A DNA stretch of 64,000 bases from Mycolicibacterium anyangense (GCF_010731855.1 NZ_AP022620.1:2728001-2792000); one strand, 5' to 3'. Shown: positions 18,314-28,422, numbered from the stretch's first letter. The notes: generated by a model from the sequence alone, not told the origin. Translations and numbers: made by a program.

Positions 18314-19330
18314 ATGTCCACCGCTGTCAGCTCTGTGTTCAAGACCGGTGTCGCGCTCGCCGGGGCCGGCGCCATCGCAATGAGTCCCCTGGTGCCGACG
18401 CACGATGCCCGCGTCCCCACCGTCACGCTGCCGTTCGTCGAGTTGAGCGGGCTGGCCACCCCGGCCCTGGGCGCCATCCCCTACCAGATCGGGATCAACA
18501 CCCTGGGCAACCTGCTGGCACTGGCGCCGATCCTGATCGGCAGTACCGAACAGTGCACGGCCTGCTTGGGGCCGGCCGGTAATCCCGCGGTGCCGTTCAC
18601 CGGGTGGGGGCTGATCGGTGTCGGGGCCGGCCTGATCACCAGCCCCGTCGTGCTCGTCAAGACGCTGCAGGCCGGCGGTAACGTCAACCAGGCGCTCGGC
18701 GCTGCGCTGCTGGCCATCCAGACACCGCTGACCAATACCTTCGCCCTGCTGCAAGCACCCCGCGCCGCAGGCGGATTCGCGCTGCAGGCCGCGCTGGACC
18801 GGGCCTTCAACGCCACCAAGGACATCGTCGACTACACCGTCAACATCCTGGCGCAGGCGCTGGTGACCGGCCCGGTCACCGTCATCGGCGGTGTGGTGAC
18901 CGGCGCCCAGATCTTCGCGGGCACGCTGGCCACGACCGGCGATCTCATCACCGCGTTCAATGCCGGCCGGGCGCCGATCGAGGCGGCGGTGAACACGTCG
19001 CTGACCGCCCTGACCAATGAGATCAACGAGGGTCGTTCCACGGTCTACGCCGACCTCAACACCGGACCCGGTGTGGCCACCTCGCCCATCCCCACCGTCG
19101 CTCCCCGCCACTCGCGGCGACCGCCGTCGCCGGTCCGGCAACCAAGACGATTGCCTCGTTCAAGGCGGTTCCTGCTCGCACCGCGAGAGCAGCGGCGGCC
19201 ACCGGTGGCGACAATGCTTCGGCGGCAACCGATTCCGGCGCGGCATCACCATCAGCCGGCAAAGCCGCAAAGTCCACCGGTGGCTCGAAGCGCCAGCACG
19301 CGGCGGACTGAGCCTACTGGGCGGTCTTGA
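18314..19330 (+). CDS. Secreted Ala-rich protein, C-terminus apparently frameshifted near 19105
   Basis: It starts at ATG 18314 with AAAGGAG upstream. It has a signal-like N-terminus ([20 protein letters not shown]), then a hydrophobic domain (about 40-240) with one CxxC (EQCTACLG) and long helices ([20 protein letters not shown]). After TSPIPTVAP the frame turns into Arg/Pro/His-rich sequence typical of off-frame GC-rich DNA and runs to 19330, overlapping lpqW by 17 bp. The -1 frame from about 19105 instead reads [20 protein letters not shown] and ends ...[10 protein letters not shown] with a stop at 19309-19311, just short of lpqW, in the style of sister proteins. One missing C in the CCCC run near 19112-19115 would explain this. 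It is either a real mutation or a sequencing error. Confidence 0.7.
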   Translation: MSTAVSSVFKTGVALAGAGAIAMSPLVPTHDARVPTVTLPFVELSGLATPALGAIPYQIGINTLGNLLALAPILIGSTEQCTACLGPAGNPAVPFTGWGLIGVGAGLITSPVVLVKTLQAGGNVNQALGAALLAIQTPLTNTFALLQAPRAAGGFALQAALDRAFNATKDIVDYTVNILAQALVTGPVTVIGGVVTGAQIFAGTLATTGDLITAFNAGRAPIEAAVNTSLTALTNEINEGRSTVYADLNTGPGVATSPIPTVAPRHSRRPPSPVRQPRRLPRSRRFLLAPREQRRPPVATMLRRQPIPARHHHQPAKPQSPPVARSASTRRTEPTGRS

Positions 19331-21239
19331 CCCAGCGGCCCGCGTCGCCGACGATGCCGACCGGGACCGCTCCGGTCAGGCTGACGTTCTGCACGCTCGG
19401 GCCGGCCGCAACGATCGTCGCGTCCTGCAGGATCGGCAGCACCGTCGACATGTTCCACAACCGCGGCTCGACCTGGTCGATGACCTCGCCGATCTCGGCC
19501 GAACCGTCCAGTGCCGCATTGATACTGGGCTGAATGCCGCGGTCGCAGATCCCGGTGAGGTTGGACGGCGCCTGCACCAGCGTTCCGCTGTCCGGCGCCG
19601 GTAGCGGCGGCGGGGCCGAGGCGGTGGTGGTACCCCGCGTCGGCGGCGGGGGCGGCGGATTCGGCGCGGGCGACGAGGTGGGCGACGGTGCAGCCGATGG
19701 CGTGGTGGACACCGCGGTGGCCTCCAGTGCCGGGCAGCCGTACCGCGAGGCCAGCAGCGTCGCCAGATCACCCCCGGCGGCGTGCCAGCCGACGATCGCA
19801 TCCACCCGGTTGTTCACCAGGGCATCGGAATACAGCACCGGCGGGTCGAGCGCCAGCACGGTCGCGGCGATGCCGACGCTGCGCAACTGGTCGGCCGCGG
19901 TGTTGGCCACCGCCACCGACGTCGGGTCGTTGGCGGCCACCCCGATCACCAGCGCCAGTGTCTCCCCGTCCTTGCTGATCCGCCCGCGGGTGATCTCCGG
20001 TGGACCAGGCGGCTGCGAGCTGGTCCGCGAACCGGCCGACGGCGGCGGCGCGACCGGTGCCTCGGTGGGCGTGCGGTCGACCTGAAAACCAGCCTGCTCC
20101 AACAACTCCAGCGCCCGTTCCCTCCCCAGCGCGGGCGGCGCGGTGGGCACGTACCCGGGGTCGCTGGGGGCGCGCACCTGGGCCTGGGCCAGCGTGACGG
20201 TGTTGTCGCTGCCCGCCCCGACCGCGGCGAGCAGGTTGACGTCGAGCAGGCCCAGGATCGCCTTGCGGACGTGCGGATCGGCCAGCTTGTCCTCCTGCGC
20301 GCGCAGCGTCAGCTGCATGACGCGCGGGGTGTTGATCCGGTTGGTGCGCACATCCGGGATGGCCGAGAGTTGGGCGAAAGCCGCTGCGCCGCCGTGCACC
20401 TGGGCCACCTGGGTGTCACCGTTGCGGATCGAGTCGGCCAGCGCGGCGGGCGCACCGGCGCGCCGGAACAGCAGCTGGTCGGGCGAGGCGGGCGGCCCCC
20501 AGAACCGGTCGTTGCGGGCCAGCAGGATCTCGTCACGCTGCGGGTCGATGTTGTCGACCCGGAACTGGCCGCCGGTCACCGGCAGCGCGCGGGCCAGCCC
20601 GGCCGGGAAGCCACCAGGGACGTCCTTGACGATGTGGGCGGGCAGCAGGTCGTTGAACAACTCACGCCAGGCCGGGTAGGGCTGGGAGAACGTCACCACC
20701 GCGGTCTTGCCCCCGTCAATGGACTGCACGCCGGTGATCAGGTCGTAGCCGGCCGGGTCGACCACACCGGGCTGGCTGACCATCTGCCGCCACAGGTACC
20801 AGAAATCGTCGGCGGCGATCGGGGCGTTGTCGGTCCACGACGCTTCCGGCCGGATCTTGTAGGTGACGGTGAACGGGCTCTGGTTGGTCACCTCGGCCGA
20901 CACCAGCAGCGTCGGGTCCATCTCCCAGCGCGAGCCCGTCGGCGTCGACGGATCGGGCACCGGGCGGAACGAACTGGGCAGCACCAGCGCGGCGATGGCG
21001 GCGTTGACCGGCGACTGGTCGGAGAGCAGGTGCGGGTTGAACCCGGCCCCGATCGAATCGATCCCCATGATGATCTGGGTGGCCTTCGGCGGTGGGGGTG
21101 TCGGGCTCTGCGAGGTCTCCGTGCTCTGCGGGGCCGGCGGCGGACTCACCGTGCACGCGGCGGTGACCAGCACCGACAGCAGGGCCGCCACGGTCTGCAG
21201 GCGTTGCGGTCCCCTCGGCACGCCCCTCAGCGTATCCAC
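19314..21239 (-). CDS. lpqW: Lipoprotein LpqW, substrate-binding-protein fold, PIM/LAM branch regulator
   Basis: A large lipoprotein related to family-5 solute-binding proteins (oligopeptide-binding fold; [20 protein letters not shown] is a typical segment). From the GTG at 21239 the lipobox VTAAC gives lipidated Cys29, followed by a Pro/Thr-rich linker. A second GTG at 21221 is a possible start. A Pro-rich insertion near residues 530-560 ([15 protein letters not shown]) looks disordered. LpqW is not known to transport; in mycobacteria it steers AcPIM4 towards lipomannan/LAM instead of polar PIMs made by PimE, whose gene is also in this window (28685-29869). It lies immediately downstream of typA, as in M. 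tuberculosis. Confidence 0.9.
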   Translation of the reverse strand: MDTLRGVPRGPQRLQTVAALLSVLVTAACTVSPPPAPQSTETSQSPTPPPPKATQIIMGIDSIGAGFNPHLLSDQSPVNAAIAALVLPSSFRPVPDPSTPTGSRWEMDPTLLVSAEVTNQSPFTVTYKIRPEASWTDNAPIAADDFWYLWRQMVSQPGVVDPAGYDLITGVQSIDGGKTAVVTFSQPYPAWRELFNDLLPAHIVKDVPGGFPAGLARALPVTGGQFRVDNIDPQRDEILLARNDRFWGPPASPDQLLFRRAGAPAALADSIRNGDTQVAQVHGGAAAFAQLSAIPDVRTNRINTPRVMQLTLRAQEDKLADPHVRKAILGLLDVNLLAAVGAGSDNTVTLAQAQVRAPSDPGYVPTAPPALGRERALELLEQAGFQVDRTPTEAPVAPPPSAGSRTSSQPPGPPEITRGRISKDGETLALVIGVAANDPTSVAVANTAADQLRSVGIAATVLALDPPVLYSDALVNNRVDAIVGWHAAGGDLATLLASRYGCPALEATAVSTTPSAAPSPTSSPAPNPPPPPPTRGTTTASAPPPLPAPDSGTLVQAPSNLTGICDRGIQPSINAALDGSAEIGEVIDQVEPRLWNMSTVLPILQDATIVAAGPSVQNVSLTGAVPVGIVGDAGRWVKTAQ

Positions 21240-21258
21240 CCGCCTCGCGGTGACCCGA

Positions 21259-23157
21259 TCAGCCGCGGGCCTTGGCACGCGACTTGGCCCGCGCCCGCAT
21301 CGTCGCGTCGAGTTCGACCTTGCGCACCCGGACGATCTCCGGGGTCACCTCGACGCACTCGTCCTCGGCGCAGAACTCCATGGCCTGTTCCAGGCCCAGT
21401 TCCAGCGGCCGGGCCAGCGTCTCCATCACGTCGGCGGTGGAGGAGCGCATGTTGGTGAGCTTCTTCTCGCGGGTGACGTTGATGTCGAGGTCCTCCGCGC
21501 GCGGGTTGATGCCCACCACCTGGCCCTCGTAGGTGTCGTCACCGGGTTCGACGAAGAACTGGCCGCGGTCGGCCAGCTGGATCATCGCGAACGGGGTGAC
21601 CGTGCCGCTGCGGTCGCTCACCAGCGAACCGGTATGCCGGGCCCGGATCTCGCCGGCCCACGGCCGGTAGCCGTCGAACACCGCGTTGGCGATGCCGGTG
21701 CCGCGGGTCAGCGTGAGGAAGTCGGTGCGGAAGCCGATCAGGCCGCGGCTGGGGACGATGAAGTCCATCCGCACCCAGCCGGCAGCGTGGTTGGCCATGT
21801 CTTCCATCCGGCCCTTGCGGGCGGCCATCAGCTGGGTGACCGCGCCGACGAACTCCTCGGGACAGTCGATGGTCATCGCCTCGAACGGCTCGTGGATCTT
21901 GCCGTCGACGGTCTGGGTGACCACCTGCGGCTTCCCGACGGTCAGCTCGAAGCCCTCGCGGCGCATCTGCTCGACGAGCACCGCCAACGCGAGCTCACCA
22001 CGGCCCTGCACCTCCCAGGCGTCGGGGCGGCCGATGTCGACGACCTTGATCGAGACGTTGCCGACCAGTTCGGAGTCCAGCCGCGACTTGACCATCCGGG
22101 CGGTCAGCTTGTGCCCGGAGACCTTGCCGGCCAGCGGCGAGCTGTTGGTGCCGATGGTCACCGAGATGGCGGGCTCGTCCACGGTGATGCGCGGCAGCGC
22201 GTGCGCGTGCTCCGGGTCGGCCAGGGTGTCGCCGATCATGATGTCGGGAATGCCGGCGACCGCGACGATGTCACCGGCGACGGCCTCGTCGGTGGCGGTG
22301 CGCTCGACGCCGACGGTGACCAGGAGCTCGGTGATCTTGGCGTTGGTGATGACCGGATGGCCGTCGACCTCGCGCATCCAGGCCACCTGCTGGCCCTTGC
22401 GGATCCGGCCCTTGTAGATCCGGATCAGGGCCAGCCGGCCCAGGAATGCCGAGGCGTCGAGGTTGGTCACCAGCGCCTGCAGCGGTGCCTCCGGATCGCC
22501 CTGCGGCGGCGGGATGTGCTCGAGCAGGACGTCGAACAGCGGGTCGAGGTTCTCGCCGTCGGGATTCTGGCCGTTCGCCGGCTCGGTGGTGCTGGCGATG
22601 CCGGCCCGGCCCGAGGCGTACAGCGTGGGCAGGTCGAGGGCTTTCTCGGCGGCTGCCTGGGCTTCCTCGTCGAGATCGGAGGCGACGTCGAGCAGCAGGT
22701 CGTGGCTTTCGGAGACCACCTCGGCGATCCGGGCGTCGGGGCGGTCGGTCTTGTTGACCACCAGGATCACCGGAAGGTGTGCCGCGAGCGCCTTGCGCAG
22801 CACGAACCGGGTCTGGGGCAGCGGGCCTTCGGAGGCGTCGACCAGCAGCAGCACGCCGTCCACCATGGACAGGCCGCGCTCCACCTCACCGCCGAAGTCG
22901 GCGTGGCCCGGGGTGTCGATGACGTTGATGACGGTCATCGAGCCGTCCGGGTGGTGGCGGTGCACCGCGGTGTTCTTGGCCAGGATGGTGATGCCCTTTT
23001 CCTTCTCCAGGTCACCGGAGTCCATCAGCCGCTCGATGGCGTCGTCGCCGCGGTGCGACAGTGCACCGGACTGCCGCAGCATGGCGTCCACGAGGGTGGT
23101 CTTGCCATGGTCGACGTGCGCCACGATGGCGACATTGCGGAAGTCCTGCGTATTCAC
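21259..23157 (-). CDS. typA: Ribosome-binding GTPase TypA/BipA
   Basis: A 632-residue translational GTPase. G1 is [10 protein letters not shown] at the N-terminus, G3 [15 protein letters not shown]4 NKTDRPDAR. Then come domain II, the EF-G-like III/V domains and the BipA-specific C-terminal domain ([20 protein letters not shown]), ending in a basic tail [10 protein letters not shown]. It binds 70S or 50S particles and assists ribosome assembly and stress-condition translation in the cytosol. The GTG start at 23157 gives the canonical [23 protein letters not shown] beginning. lpqW follows on the same strand after about 20 bp, so the two are likely cotranscribed. Confidence 0.97.
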   Translation of the reverse strand: MNTQDFRNVAIVAHVDHGKTTLVDAMLRQSGALSHRGDDAIERLMDSGDLEKEKGITILAKNTAVHRHHPDGSMTVINVIDTPGHADFGGEVERGLSMVDGVLLLVDASEGPLPQTRFVLRKALAAHLPVILVVNKTDRPDARIAEVVSESHDLLLDVASDLDEEAQAAAEKALDLPTLYASGRAGIASTTEPANGQNPDGENLDPLFDVLLEHIPPPQGDPEAPLQALVTNLDASAFLGRLALIRIYKGRIRKGQQVAWMREVDGHPVITNAKITELLVTVGVERTATDEAVAGDIVAVAGIPDIMIGDTLADPEHAHALPRITVDEPAISVTIGTNSSPLAGKVSGHKLTARMVKSRLDSELVGNVSIKVVDIGRPDAWEVQGRGELALAVLVEQMRREGFELTVGKPQVVTQTVDGKIHEPFEAMTIDCPEEFVGAVTQLMAARKGRMEDMANHAAGWVRMDFIVPSRGLIGFRTDFLTLTRGTGIANAVFDGYRPWAGEIRARHTGSLVSDRSGTVTPFAMIQLADRGQFFVEPGDDTYEGQVVGINPRAEDLDINVTREKKLTNMRSSTADVMETLARPLELGLEQAMEFCAEDECVEVTPEIVRVRKVELDATMRARAKSRAKARG

Positions 23158-23266
23158 GACGGTGATTGTCGCAGTGCGGAGCCCCGATTGCGAAAACGAG
23201 TGATCCGCGCCCGGCCCTCATGCTGGGCGAATGCGACCCGAAGCTGTGGTCAGGATCTCTCTTGCG

Positions 23267-24469
23267 TCAGTGGTGAACGGCAGCCGTTGGCGTGAACTCC
23301 ACCGGCATGGCCTCCAGCCCGCTGACGAAATTGGCCGGGCGCAGCGGTAGGTCCGCGCCGTCGGCCAGCCGGAGGTCGGGCAGGCGTTGCAGCACTTTTT
23401 GAGTCATCGTGGTCAGCTCGAGGCGGGCCAACTGGTTGCCGAGGCAGAAGTGGGTGCCGAAGCCGAAGGTGACGTGGTTGTTGGGGTTGCGGTCGATGTG
23501 GAACTCATCCGGGTCGCCGAACACGGTGTCGTCGAAGTTGGCCGACTCGAACAGCAGCATGATCTTCTCGCCGGCGTGCAACTCGGTGCCGTGAAAGTCG
23601 GTGTCCGCAGTCAGGATTCGGCACATGTTCTTGATCGGTGAGGTCCAGCGCAGCATCTCCTCGACGGCGCCGGGCAGCAGGTCGGGGTCAGCGCGCACCG
23701 CCTCCCACTGTTCGGAGTGCCGAGACAGTTCGGCGGTGCCGCCGGACAGGGTGTGCCGGGTGGTCTCGTCGCCGCCGATGAGAATCAGCAGGGTTTCGGA
23801 GATGATCTGTTCGTCGGTGAGCTTCGCACCGTCGACCTCGGCACCGATCAGCACGCTGACGAGGTCATCGGTGGGTTGGCGGCGGCGCTTGGCGACGGTG
23901 TCCGCCATGAACTCGTTGTACGCCAGCAGCGCGTTGACCGAGGCGGCCAGGATCTCCTCGGATGCCGTCGAACTCAGCGCGACGACCAGGTCGTCGGACC
24001 ACGCCAGCAGGGTCTCTCGGTCCTCGGGTGCCACCCCCAGCATGTCGCCGATGACGGCCATCGGCAGCGGTGCGGCCAGATCGCGGACGAAGTCGCACTC
24101 GCCGCGCTCGCACACCGTGTCGATGAGCGTGTCACACAGTGCCGCAATGGCTTCCGTCTTATCTCTGACCTGTTTGCGGGTGAATCCGGCGTTGACCAGC
24201 TTGCGGCGCAGCAAGTGCGCCGGGTCATCCATGTCGATCATGTGCGGCAGGGCCGGGGTCGCCGGCCTGATGCCACCGGCGTTGGAGAACAGCTCGGGGT
24301 TGCGCTCGGCATCGATGACGGCCCGGTAGGTCGCGGCGGCGGCCAGGCCGGTGCGGTCGCGGAACACCGGCTGGTTGGCGCGCATCCAGCGATAGGCCTC
24401 GCGCGCGGCACCGTCGGCGTAGAACCGCCCGTCGGTCAGGTCGATGTCCGGCTTCACATCGGTGGGCAC
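23267..24469 (-). CDS. Cytochrome P450, CYP142-like (sterol side-chain C26/27-hydroxylase)
   Basis: A 400-residue soluble P450. The heme-thiolate loop is FGFGTHFCLGNQLAR (Cys342), the I-helix oxygen-activation motif LILIGGDETTRH, the K-helix EEMLRW. Segments such as YRWMRANQPVFRDR, RGECDFVRDLAAPLPMAVIG and LPLRPANFVSGLE match CYP142 as I recall it almost residue for residue. CYP142 oxidises the terminal side-chain carbon of cholesterol/cholestenone, opening side-chain beta-oxidation. It needs a ferredoxin and reductase; FdxC at 2234 is one candidate partner. It lies between typA and mutT2 rather than among sterol genes, and I saw no KstR-type palindrome directly before it. Confidence 0.85.
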   Translation of the reverse strand: MPTDVKPDIDLTDGRFYADGAAREAYRWMRANQPVFRDRTGLAAAATYRAVIDAERNPELFSNAGGIRPATPALPHMIDMDDPAHLLRRKLVNAGFTRKQVRDKTEAIAALCDTLIDTVCERGECDFVRDLAAPLPMAVIGDMLGVAPEDRETLLAWSDDLVVALSSTASEEILAASVNALLAYNEFMADTVAKRRRQPTDDLVSVLIGAEVDGAKLTDEQIISETLLILIGGDETTRHTLSGGTAELSRHSEQWEAVRADPDLLPGAVEEMLRWTSPIKNMCRILTADTDFHGTELHAGEKIMLLFESANFDDTVFGDPDEFHIDRNPNNHVTFGFGTHFCLGNQLARLELTTMTQKVLQRLPDLRLADGADLPLRPANFVSGLEAMPVEFTPTAAVHH

Positions 24470-24487
24470 GCCCAGATCATAGGGCGA

Positions 24488-24883
24488 TCAGCCTTGGCGC
24501 CCGAGGAGTTTCGAGAGCTCGGGTAGCCAGGCGCGGTCGGCGGGCACCCAGGGCAGATCGTCGAGTTCGGCGGCGGTGACCCAACGCAACTCGCGATGGT
24601 CGTGCGGGTGCAGAGTGCCGCCGGTGTGGGTGACGACGTAGGCGCGCAGGATCAGCGACTCGCCGAGTGCGACGTCATCCCCCAGCCGTTGCCCGACGGT
24701 CACCTCGGCACCGAGTTCCTCGCGGAGCTCGCGGGCCAGGGCGTCGGCCTCGGTCTCCCCCGCGGCGACCTTGCCGCCGGGCAGCTCCCACAGGCCGGCC
24801 AGTTCGGGCGGCCGCTCCCGCTGGGCCACCAACAACGCGGCGTCGGAGATCAACGCTCCGGCGACAACGATCTGTCCGGGCAT
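24488..24883 (-). CDS. mutT2: Nudix hydrolase, MutT2-like nucleotide pyrophosphatase
   Basis: A small (about 131-residue) Nudix protein. The Nudix box is intact: the G of GGKVAAGETEADALA, RELREELG, matching Gx5Ex7REUxEExGU with the metal-binding glutamates. MutT2-type enzymes hydrolyse oxidised or non-canonical nucleoside triphosphates (8-oxo-dGTP, 5-methyl-dCTP) to monophosphates, sanitising the nucleotide pool. The ATG at 24883 gives PGQIVVAG, aligning with recalled mycobacterial MutT2; a TTG at 24892 has a better placed GAGGG and may be the true start, adding three residues. The P450 gene follows on the same strand after 18 bp. Confidence 0.9.
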   Translation of the reverse strand: MPGQIVVAGALISDAALLVAQRERPPELAGLWELPGGKVAAGETEADALARELREELGAEVTVGQRLGDDVALGESLILRAYVVTHTGGTLHPHDHRELRWVTAAELDDLPWVPADRAWLPELSKLLGRQG

Positions 24884-24926
24884 GGGGTGCAACGGTATAC
24901 CCTCAGCCGCTGAGCCCGTCCGCCGA

Positions 24927-27900
24927 TCAAACCGGCTTGTCGACGACCGTCAGCTCATATCGGCTGGTCTTCCAGGAGGACAGGAAGGCAGCCAGCGAAA
25001 CCTTCATACCGGCACCGATCGGTTGGTCTTTCGTGTTGGTCGCCGAGCTGTCGTTGACGTAAACCACGCCTTCTTTGAGATTTACCGCGATGACTACGAT
25101 TTCATGGTCGAGGTCGGTGTAGTTCGGGTTGCCGTCGTTGGAAGCGTCCGGGATGGCGTTCCACATCAGCGACGCCGAAACGGTCACCATCGTGGCGTTG
25201 CCATAGGCCAGGTTGGCCTGCAGGTCCGCCATCGCACCCGGGCTGTCGTCGTAGTGCGTGGTGTTCGCGGTCAAGCCGAACTCCTTGGCCATCAGCGCCA
25301 CAGCGTCCTTGACCGCGACACCGTCGGAGGTGTTCTCGTCGAGGTACATCTTCGCCCCGGGCCGGTCGACACTGTTGTTCGCCTTCGCCAGTGCCACCAT
25401 GTCCTGCTCGTCCGGCGCCTTGGCCCCGCTGGTCACCTGACGAATCGCCGCCGCCGTCGCGTTCAACGTGCAGTTCTCGTAGCTCTGATTGAGAATCGCC
25501 CACTGCGCATTGGTCGTGTCGCCGTACGCGCCGTCACCGAGAACCTTGACGGTGAACGTCTCCTCGACGGTGTCGGGCCTAGCCAGGTTCAAACGGATCG
25601 CCAAGGAATGCAGTGCGTCCTGGATGAGTCCCAAGACGCCCGGCAGCTGCGCCCCGGCGCCATTGTCGGCGACGATGGTGAAGCTATCGGTTACTCCCGG
25701 ATTGACCAGCTTCGGATTCGGAACATAGGTGTACTCCCCGGTGGCCGAGTTGAAATCAGTGATCTGGCCGTACTTGGGCCCGCTGGCGATGGAGTACGTG
25801 ACCTGGTAACCGTTGTGGCTCACCCCGTCCAGGCGTCCGTTGATCGCGCCAGTCAGCGGATCCTGGGGATTCACGTCGATCGTCACGCTGGGTGCGCTGT
25901 TGAAGAAAATGTAGTTCAGGCGAGCGACGAAGTCAGACAGCAGCGACTGCACGGTGGGCTGATCCGATGCCGACACGGTCAGCACGTCGGTGACAGACCT
26001 GAGTGCAGCCGCGGGCATGACCGCAGCCGTGGGAGTCCCGTGCTGCCCGCGCACACCAGCGGCGCCACTGTCGGCGCGCTGGCCGTCCTTACCGGCTTCG
26101 CCACCAAGACCGCCCTGGCCGAAATCGCCGCCGACTCCGCCCTCCGGGCCGCCGTTGCCGCCGTCACCACCGTCACCACCGCGGCCGCCGACGCCGCCGA
26201 CGCCAGAGGCTTGGGAATTGCCGCCCGCGCCACCTGCGCCACCCGCTCCGCCGGCACCGCCGTCCGCGCCCACCTGAGCGGAGCTCCCGGCACCCCCTTC
26301 ACCACCGACACCACCGCGGCCGCCGGCGCCGGCTGGGCCGCCGGTGCCGTATCCGTAGCCGCCTCCGCCACCCGCACCGCCGATACCGCCCTTACCGCCT
26401 TCACCGGCGGCATTCACGGCCGTCGCGGCTCCGCCGGAACCGCCTGCGCCCCCCTCGCCGCCCTGGCCACCGCTGCCGCCGACGGCATTGACGTCGTTGG
26501 TCAGGCCGCCAAGACCACCCTGGCCGCCAGCGCCACCCGCGCCGCCGGCACCGGACGCGCCGCCCGCGCCGTGTGACGGGATCACGAATAAGTACCGGCC
26601 CGACCCAGGGTTGCCACCGAGAGCACCGCCGTCACCGCCGCGGCCTCCGACGCCGCCGTTACCGCCGGATACGCCGTCGCCGGTGTCGACGGCTCCGGTA
26701 TCGGGGACGCTGTAGCCCTTGCCGCCGTTACCACCGGCTCCCCCGGGGCCGCCGGAACCGCCATCTCCGCCAACACCGAAGACCACGCTGCCATTGCCGC
26801 CGTTGCCGCCGGAACCGCCCTGCCGGCCGGCCACGCCGTCAAGGCCGTCAGGACGCCCGATGACGCCGTTGCTCCCCGGTGTTCCGGCTTGGCCCACACC
26901 ACCGTCACCGCCGTTGCCGCCGGCGCCGAGCAACGACAACCGCCCGACATCGCCGCCGTTTCCGCCGTTGCCGCCCCCTCGGCCACCTGCGCCGCCGTCG
27001 CCGCCATTGCCCGACCACAGGGCGCCCGCACCGCCGTCGCCGCCCCGCCCGCCGAGGTAGGTCCCGTGGCCCTGGAGTGGAGTGTTACCGCCGGCACCGC
27101 CGTCGCCGCCGATGGAGAACACCGCCAACGCGCCGCCGCTTCCGCCATCGCCGCCCCGGCCTCCGGTAGCGGCGTCACCCCCGGCGCCCCCGGCGCCGCC
27201 GGCGCCCCACAGCGCAAGCACGCCGGTGCTTCCGCCATGGCCCCCGTCACCTCCGGTGCCGTCGGCTGGAATCGCCGCCCCTCCGGATCCGCCGGCACCG
27301 CCATCCCCGACCAGCAGGCCACCGGATCCGCCACGACCACCTGCACCACCGGTTCCACCCGGATCGGGCGAGTCCGCGGCCTGCCCACCGTCACCACCGC
27401 CGCCACCGTTGCCGAACAGGCCGGCTGAGCCGCCGTTACCGCCGGCGGCACCGGCACCCACAATGTTCGCCCCGAGGCCGCCGGATCCGCCGTTACCGCT
27501 GATCAGCCCGCCGGCACCGCCGTTACCGCCGCGGCCGTTGTTGACCAGCGCGATGCCGTCACCACCGCTGCCGCCGTTGCCGAACCACCCGGCAGCGCCG
27601 CCGTTACCACCGTTGAATCCGTTGCCACCGTTGCCAAGCAGGCCGCCATTGCCGCCCCGGCAGCTATTGCCACCTGTGCACGTCTCGGCGGTCCACGAGT
27701 AACCGTTGCCGACGATGATGCCGCCGTCGGGATGTTCGGCGGTGCCGTTGCCGAAGAAGATCGGGACGACGGTGTTCTGGCCGGGTTGGGCGACCAGTGC
27801 GGAGACCGGCCGGCTGTTCGCAGCGGCGCTGGGCACTACCGCACTCGTTGTTGCGGCGCTCCTGGCTGCCGCGCTGCGCGCGTTGCTACCTGCCACGGTG

Positions 27901-28166
27901 CTGGTCGGCCGGGCATGGGACGCCACACTGGACGAAGTCGCCGAGTGGTCGCCGGTCTTGGGGGCGCTGCTGCTGGACGACGACCCCCGTGAGCCGGCCG
28001 ATCCGGTTGCGTCAGCGGACGCCACCGCTGGTGTGGCGGCGATGGCGGCGCCCACACCCAGGGCGATCGCCGAGGCTGTCAGCCACGTGGCCAGCCGTGC
28101 GTCGGGTTTGCGAACCATCAGTCCGCCGAATTCGACGGGCAGCGCTCGCAACCATGCCCCATGCAT
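24927..28166 (-). CDS. PGRS protein with cadherin/VCBS-like and C39-like cysteine peptidase domains
   Basis: The protein has 1079 residues from the ATG at 28166, with GAGGGGA 8 bp upstream. In order: signal peptide (ASAIALGVGAAIAATPAVASA), Ser/Ala-rich linker (about 55-130), junction PIFFGNGTAEHPDGG, about 600 residues of GGNGG/GGAGG PGRS repeats, a beta-rich cadherin/VCBS-like domain (about 760-850; TYSIASGPKYGQITDF, GEYTYVPNP), and a C-terminal domain whose pattern fits papain-like C39 peptidases. That domain has Gln894 and Cys899 in LNQSYENCTLNATAAAI, His1021 in DLDHEIVVIAVN and Asn1038-Asp1039 in VYVNDSS. It has no PE domain. A surface-anchored protease or peptide-processing protein is inferred; no substrate is evident. 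The stop is 43 bp from mutT2. Confidence 0.85.
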   Translation of the reverse strand: MHGAWLRALPVEFGGLMVRKPDARLATWLTASAIALGVGAAIAATPAVASADATGSAGSRGSSSSSSAPKTGDHSATSSSVASHARPTSTVAGSNARSAAARSAATTSAVVPSAAANSRPVSALVAQPGQNTVVPIFFGNGTAEHPDGGIIVGNGYSWTAETCTGGNSCRGGNGGLLGNGGNGFNGGNGGAAGWFGNGGSGGDGIALVNNGRGGNGGAGGLISGNGGSGGLGANIVGAGAAGGNGGSAGLFGNGGGGGDGGQAADSPDPGGTGGAGGRGGSGGLLVGDGGAGGSGGAAIPADGTGGDGGHGGSTGVLALWGAGGAGGAGGDAATGGRGGDGGSGGALAVFSIGGDGGAGGNTPLQGHGTYLGGRGGDGGAGALWSGNGGDGGAGGRGGGNGGNGGDVGRLSLLGAGGNGGDGGVGQAGTPGSNGVIGRPDGLDGVAGRQGGSGGNGGNGSVVFGVGGDGGSGGPGGAGGNGGKGYSVPDTGAVDTGDGVSGGNGGVGGRGGDGGALGGNPGSGRYLFVIPSHGAGGASGAGGAGGAGGQGGLGGLTNDVNAVGGSGGQGGEGGAGGSGGAATAVNAAGEGGKGGIGGAGGGGGYGYGTGGPAGAGGRGGVGGEGGAGSSAQVGADGGAGGAGGAGGAGGNSQASGVGGVGGRGGDGGDGGNGGPEGGVGGDFGQGGLGGEAGKDGQRADSGAAGVRGQHGTPTAAVMPAAALRSVTDVLTVSASDQPTVQSLLSDFVARLNYIFFNSAPSVTIDVNPQDPLTGAINGRLDGVSHNGYQVTYSIASGPKYGQITDFNSATGEYTYVPNPKLVNPGVTDSFTIVADNGAGAQLPGVLGLIQDALHSLAIRLNLARPDTVEETFTVKVLGDGAYGDTTNAQWAILNQSYENCTLNATAAAIRQVTSGAKAPDEQDMVALAKANNSVDRPGAKMYLDENTSDGVAVKDAVALMAKEFGLTANTTHYDDSPGAMADLQANLAYGNATMVTVSASLMWNAIPDASNDGNPNYTDLDHEIVVIAVNLKEGVVYVNDSSATNTKDQPIGAGMKVSLAAFLSSWKTSRYELTVVDKPV

Positions 28167-28422
28167 CACAAAATTCCCCTCGTCGTAAGCAGAAGTCACC
28201 TTCGCTGTCGCGCCCCAACCAACCTCGCAACGAGCCGATCAGAAGAATAGGGACGGCTGTACTGGATTGTCTAAGGATTCGCGAAAAAATGAACGTGCGT
28301 GTCATTTTTGTACCGATGTTGGTCTAACGGGTGAATGTTGCTGCTCGTCAACGTTTCCCACTCCCAGACGGAATCTGAACGACGGGCTGGCTTCCGGGCG
28401 CCGCGGCGGGGACACTGGAGCG

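Noticed and set aside
20863..23295. Very long plus-strand open frame opposite lpqW and typA
   Set aside because: No family motifs, composition typical of antisense frames; typA and lpqW on the minus strand are certain.
24771..28188. Plus-strand frames and regular short repeats opposite the large PGRS gene, superficially CRISPR-like
   Set aside because: The repeats are 9-15 bp coding periodicity of Gly-Gly-x, without constant repeat-spacer units or palindromic repeats.
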